The translations under genes were made by a program, and so were the position numbers. 5,686 nucleotides of DNA from an uncultured Pseudomonadota bacterium (GTDB lineage Bacteria; Myxococcota_A; UBA796; UBA9615), in NCBI GenBank assembly GCA_937907595.1, contig CALCXL010000452.1, forward strand, positions 1 to 5,686, written 5' to 3'. Positions within the stretch are counted from its first letter, which is position 1, and every line of letters starts with the position of its first letter. Below are positions 5,249 to 5,686 of this stretch, piece after piece. The notes below the pieces were generated by a model, which saw only the letters and a list, made by a program, of their open reading frames with translations, was not told the DNA's origin and did no database searches.

Positions 5249-5686
5249 ATGCGCACACTACTCGCCATGCTGCTGCTCCTCCCCTCCCTCGCGTTTGCGG
5301 AGGAGGAGCCGCCCGCGGATCTGCGCACGGAGTCCGCCGACCAGGAGGCCGTGCCGGACCTGCCGGTCTACGAGGCCCCCCTGGATCCGGTGCGCGAGCT
5401 GATCGCCCAGGCCGCCAACCCGCGCCTGCCCGAGGCCGCGGCCCAGAAGCACTTCAACCAGCTGATCGCCCTGGGCGCCCTGGCCCTGCCCACGGCCGCG
5501 CAGGTCTTCCGCGACCCGGAGGCCACGGACTACGAGGCCTGGGTCGCCGCCCGCGCCCTGGGCCACCTGGGCGGCGACGGCGCCGTGAACACCCTGCTGC
5601 AGGGCCTGAAGGCCAAGCGCATCATCACCCGGCTGGGCGCGGTCTCCGGCCTGGAGATGCTCAAGGACGTCCGCTCGGTGGGCGCC
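5249..5686 (+). CDS. Exported HEAT-repeat-like protein (5' part only)
   Basis: The first 146 residues are present and the gene runs off the window. Residues 1-17 (MRTLLAMLLLLPSLAFA) are a classic Sec signal peptide with an AFA cleavage site before EEEPPAD, so the mature protein should be periplasmic or secreted. An acidic, Pro-rich segment (about 18-46) is followed by helical sequence. From about residue 70 it looks like degenerate HEAT repeats: one around ARALGHLGGDGAVNTLLQGL (101-120), matching the family rhythm of ALG-LGD-AV-LL-AL, and the start of another after it (LGAVSGLEML). HEAT repeats make protein-binding solenoids and give no specific activity. ATG 5249 is preferred because it puts the signal peptide at the very start; an in-frame ATG at 5237 would add only MFAG. 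Neither start has a Shine-Dalgarno. It follows meaB in the same direction after 94 bases, but nothing links it to the mutase. Confidence 0.75.
   Translation, partial: MRTLLAMLLLLPSLAFAEEEPPADLRTESADQEAVPDLPVYEAPLDPVRELIAQAANPRLPEAAAQKHFNQLIALGALALPTAAQVFRDPEATDYEAWVAARALGHLGGDGAVNTLLQGLKAKRIITRLGAVSGLEMLKDVRSVGA

Noticed and set aside
5258..5566. Minus-strand frame of 102 codons over the HEAT-repeat gene
   Set aside because: It is Gly/Gln/Arg-rich with no motif, and the plus strand has a convincing signal peptide and repeats.
1..5686. CRISPR arrays, tRNA or rRNA genes, insertion sequences, attachment sites, cobalamin riboswitch
   Set aside because: I looked for direct-repeat arrays, cloverleaf-like segments, transposase motifs with terminal repeats, and B12-box sequence upstream of mutA. 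I found none that I could support.

Overview
The window is very GC-rich on both strands, and its coding sequence strongly prefers G or C at third codon positions. This fits a high-GC bacterium. A Sec-type secreted protein and a lipoprotein signal peptide suggest a Gram-negative cell, and a Myxococcota or 'Deltaproteobacteria'-like lineage is a reasonable guess. The sequence alone does not fix the taxon.

Layout, left to right. (1) Positions 1-229, minus strand: the 5' end of an unrecognised gene for a small predicted lipoprotein, cut by the window edge. (2) Positions 230-399: a divergent intergenic region with a ribosome binding site for each gene, a possible extended -10 box for the rightward operon and a short GC hairpin. 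(3) Positions 400-5154, plus strand: a tight three-gene operon. It encodes the small (mutA) and large (mutB) subunits of adenosylcobalamin-dependent methylmalonyl-CoA mutase, then the G-protein chaperone MeaB. mutA and mutB overlap by the ATGA motif, and mutB and meaB are 4 bases apart. (4) Positions 5155-5248: a short gap with a possible promoter. (5) Position 5249 to the end, plus strand: the 5' part of a gene for an exported HEAT-repeat-like protein, cut by the window edge.

MutA and MutB should form the heterodimer that interconverts (R)-methylmalonyl-CoA and succinyl-CoA. This is the last step of propionyl-CoA assimilation, or, run in reverse, the first step of propionate formation. MutB carries every cofactor and substrate residue that could be checked. 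MutA has lost the cobalamin-ligand motif, as expected of the structural subunit. MeaB gates cofactor loading and protects the mutase. The usual partners, methylmalonyl-CoA epimerase and propionyl-CoA carboxylase, are not in this window.

No undescribed system is evident. The points most worth a second look are the unusually compact N-terminal parts of both mutase subunits, the possible leaderless start of the HEAT-repeat gene, and the unrecognised divergent lipoprotein.
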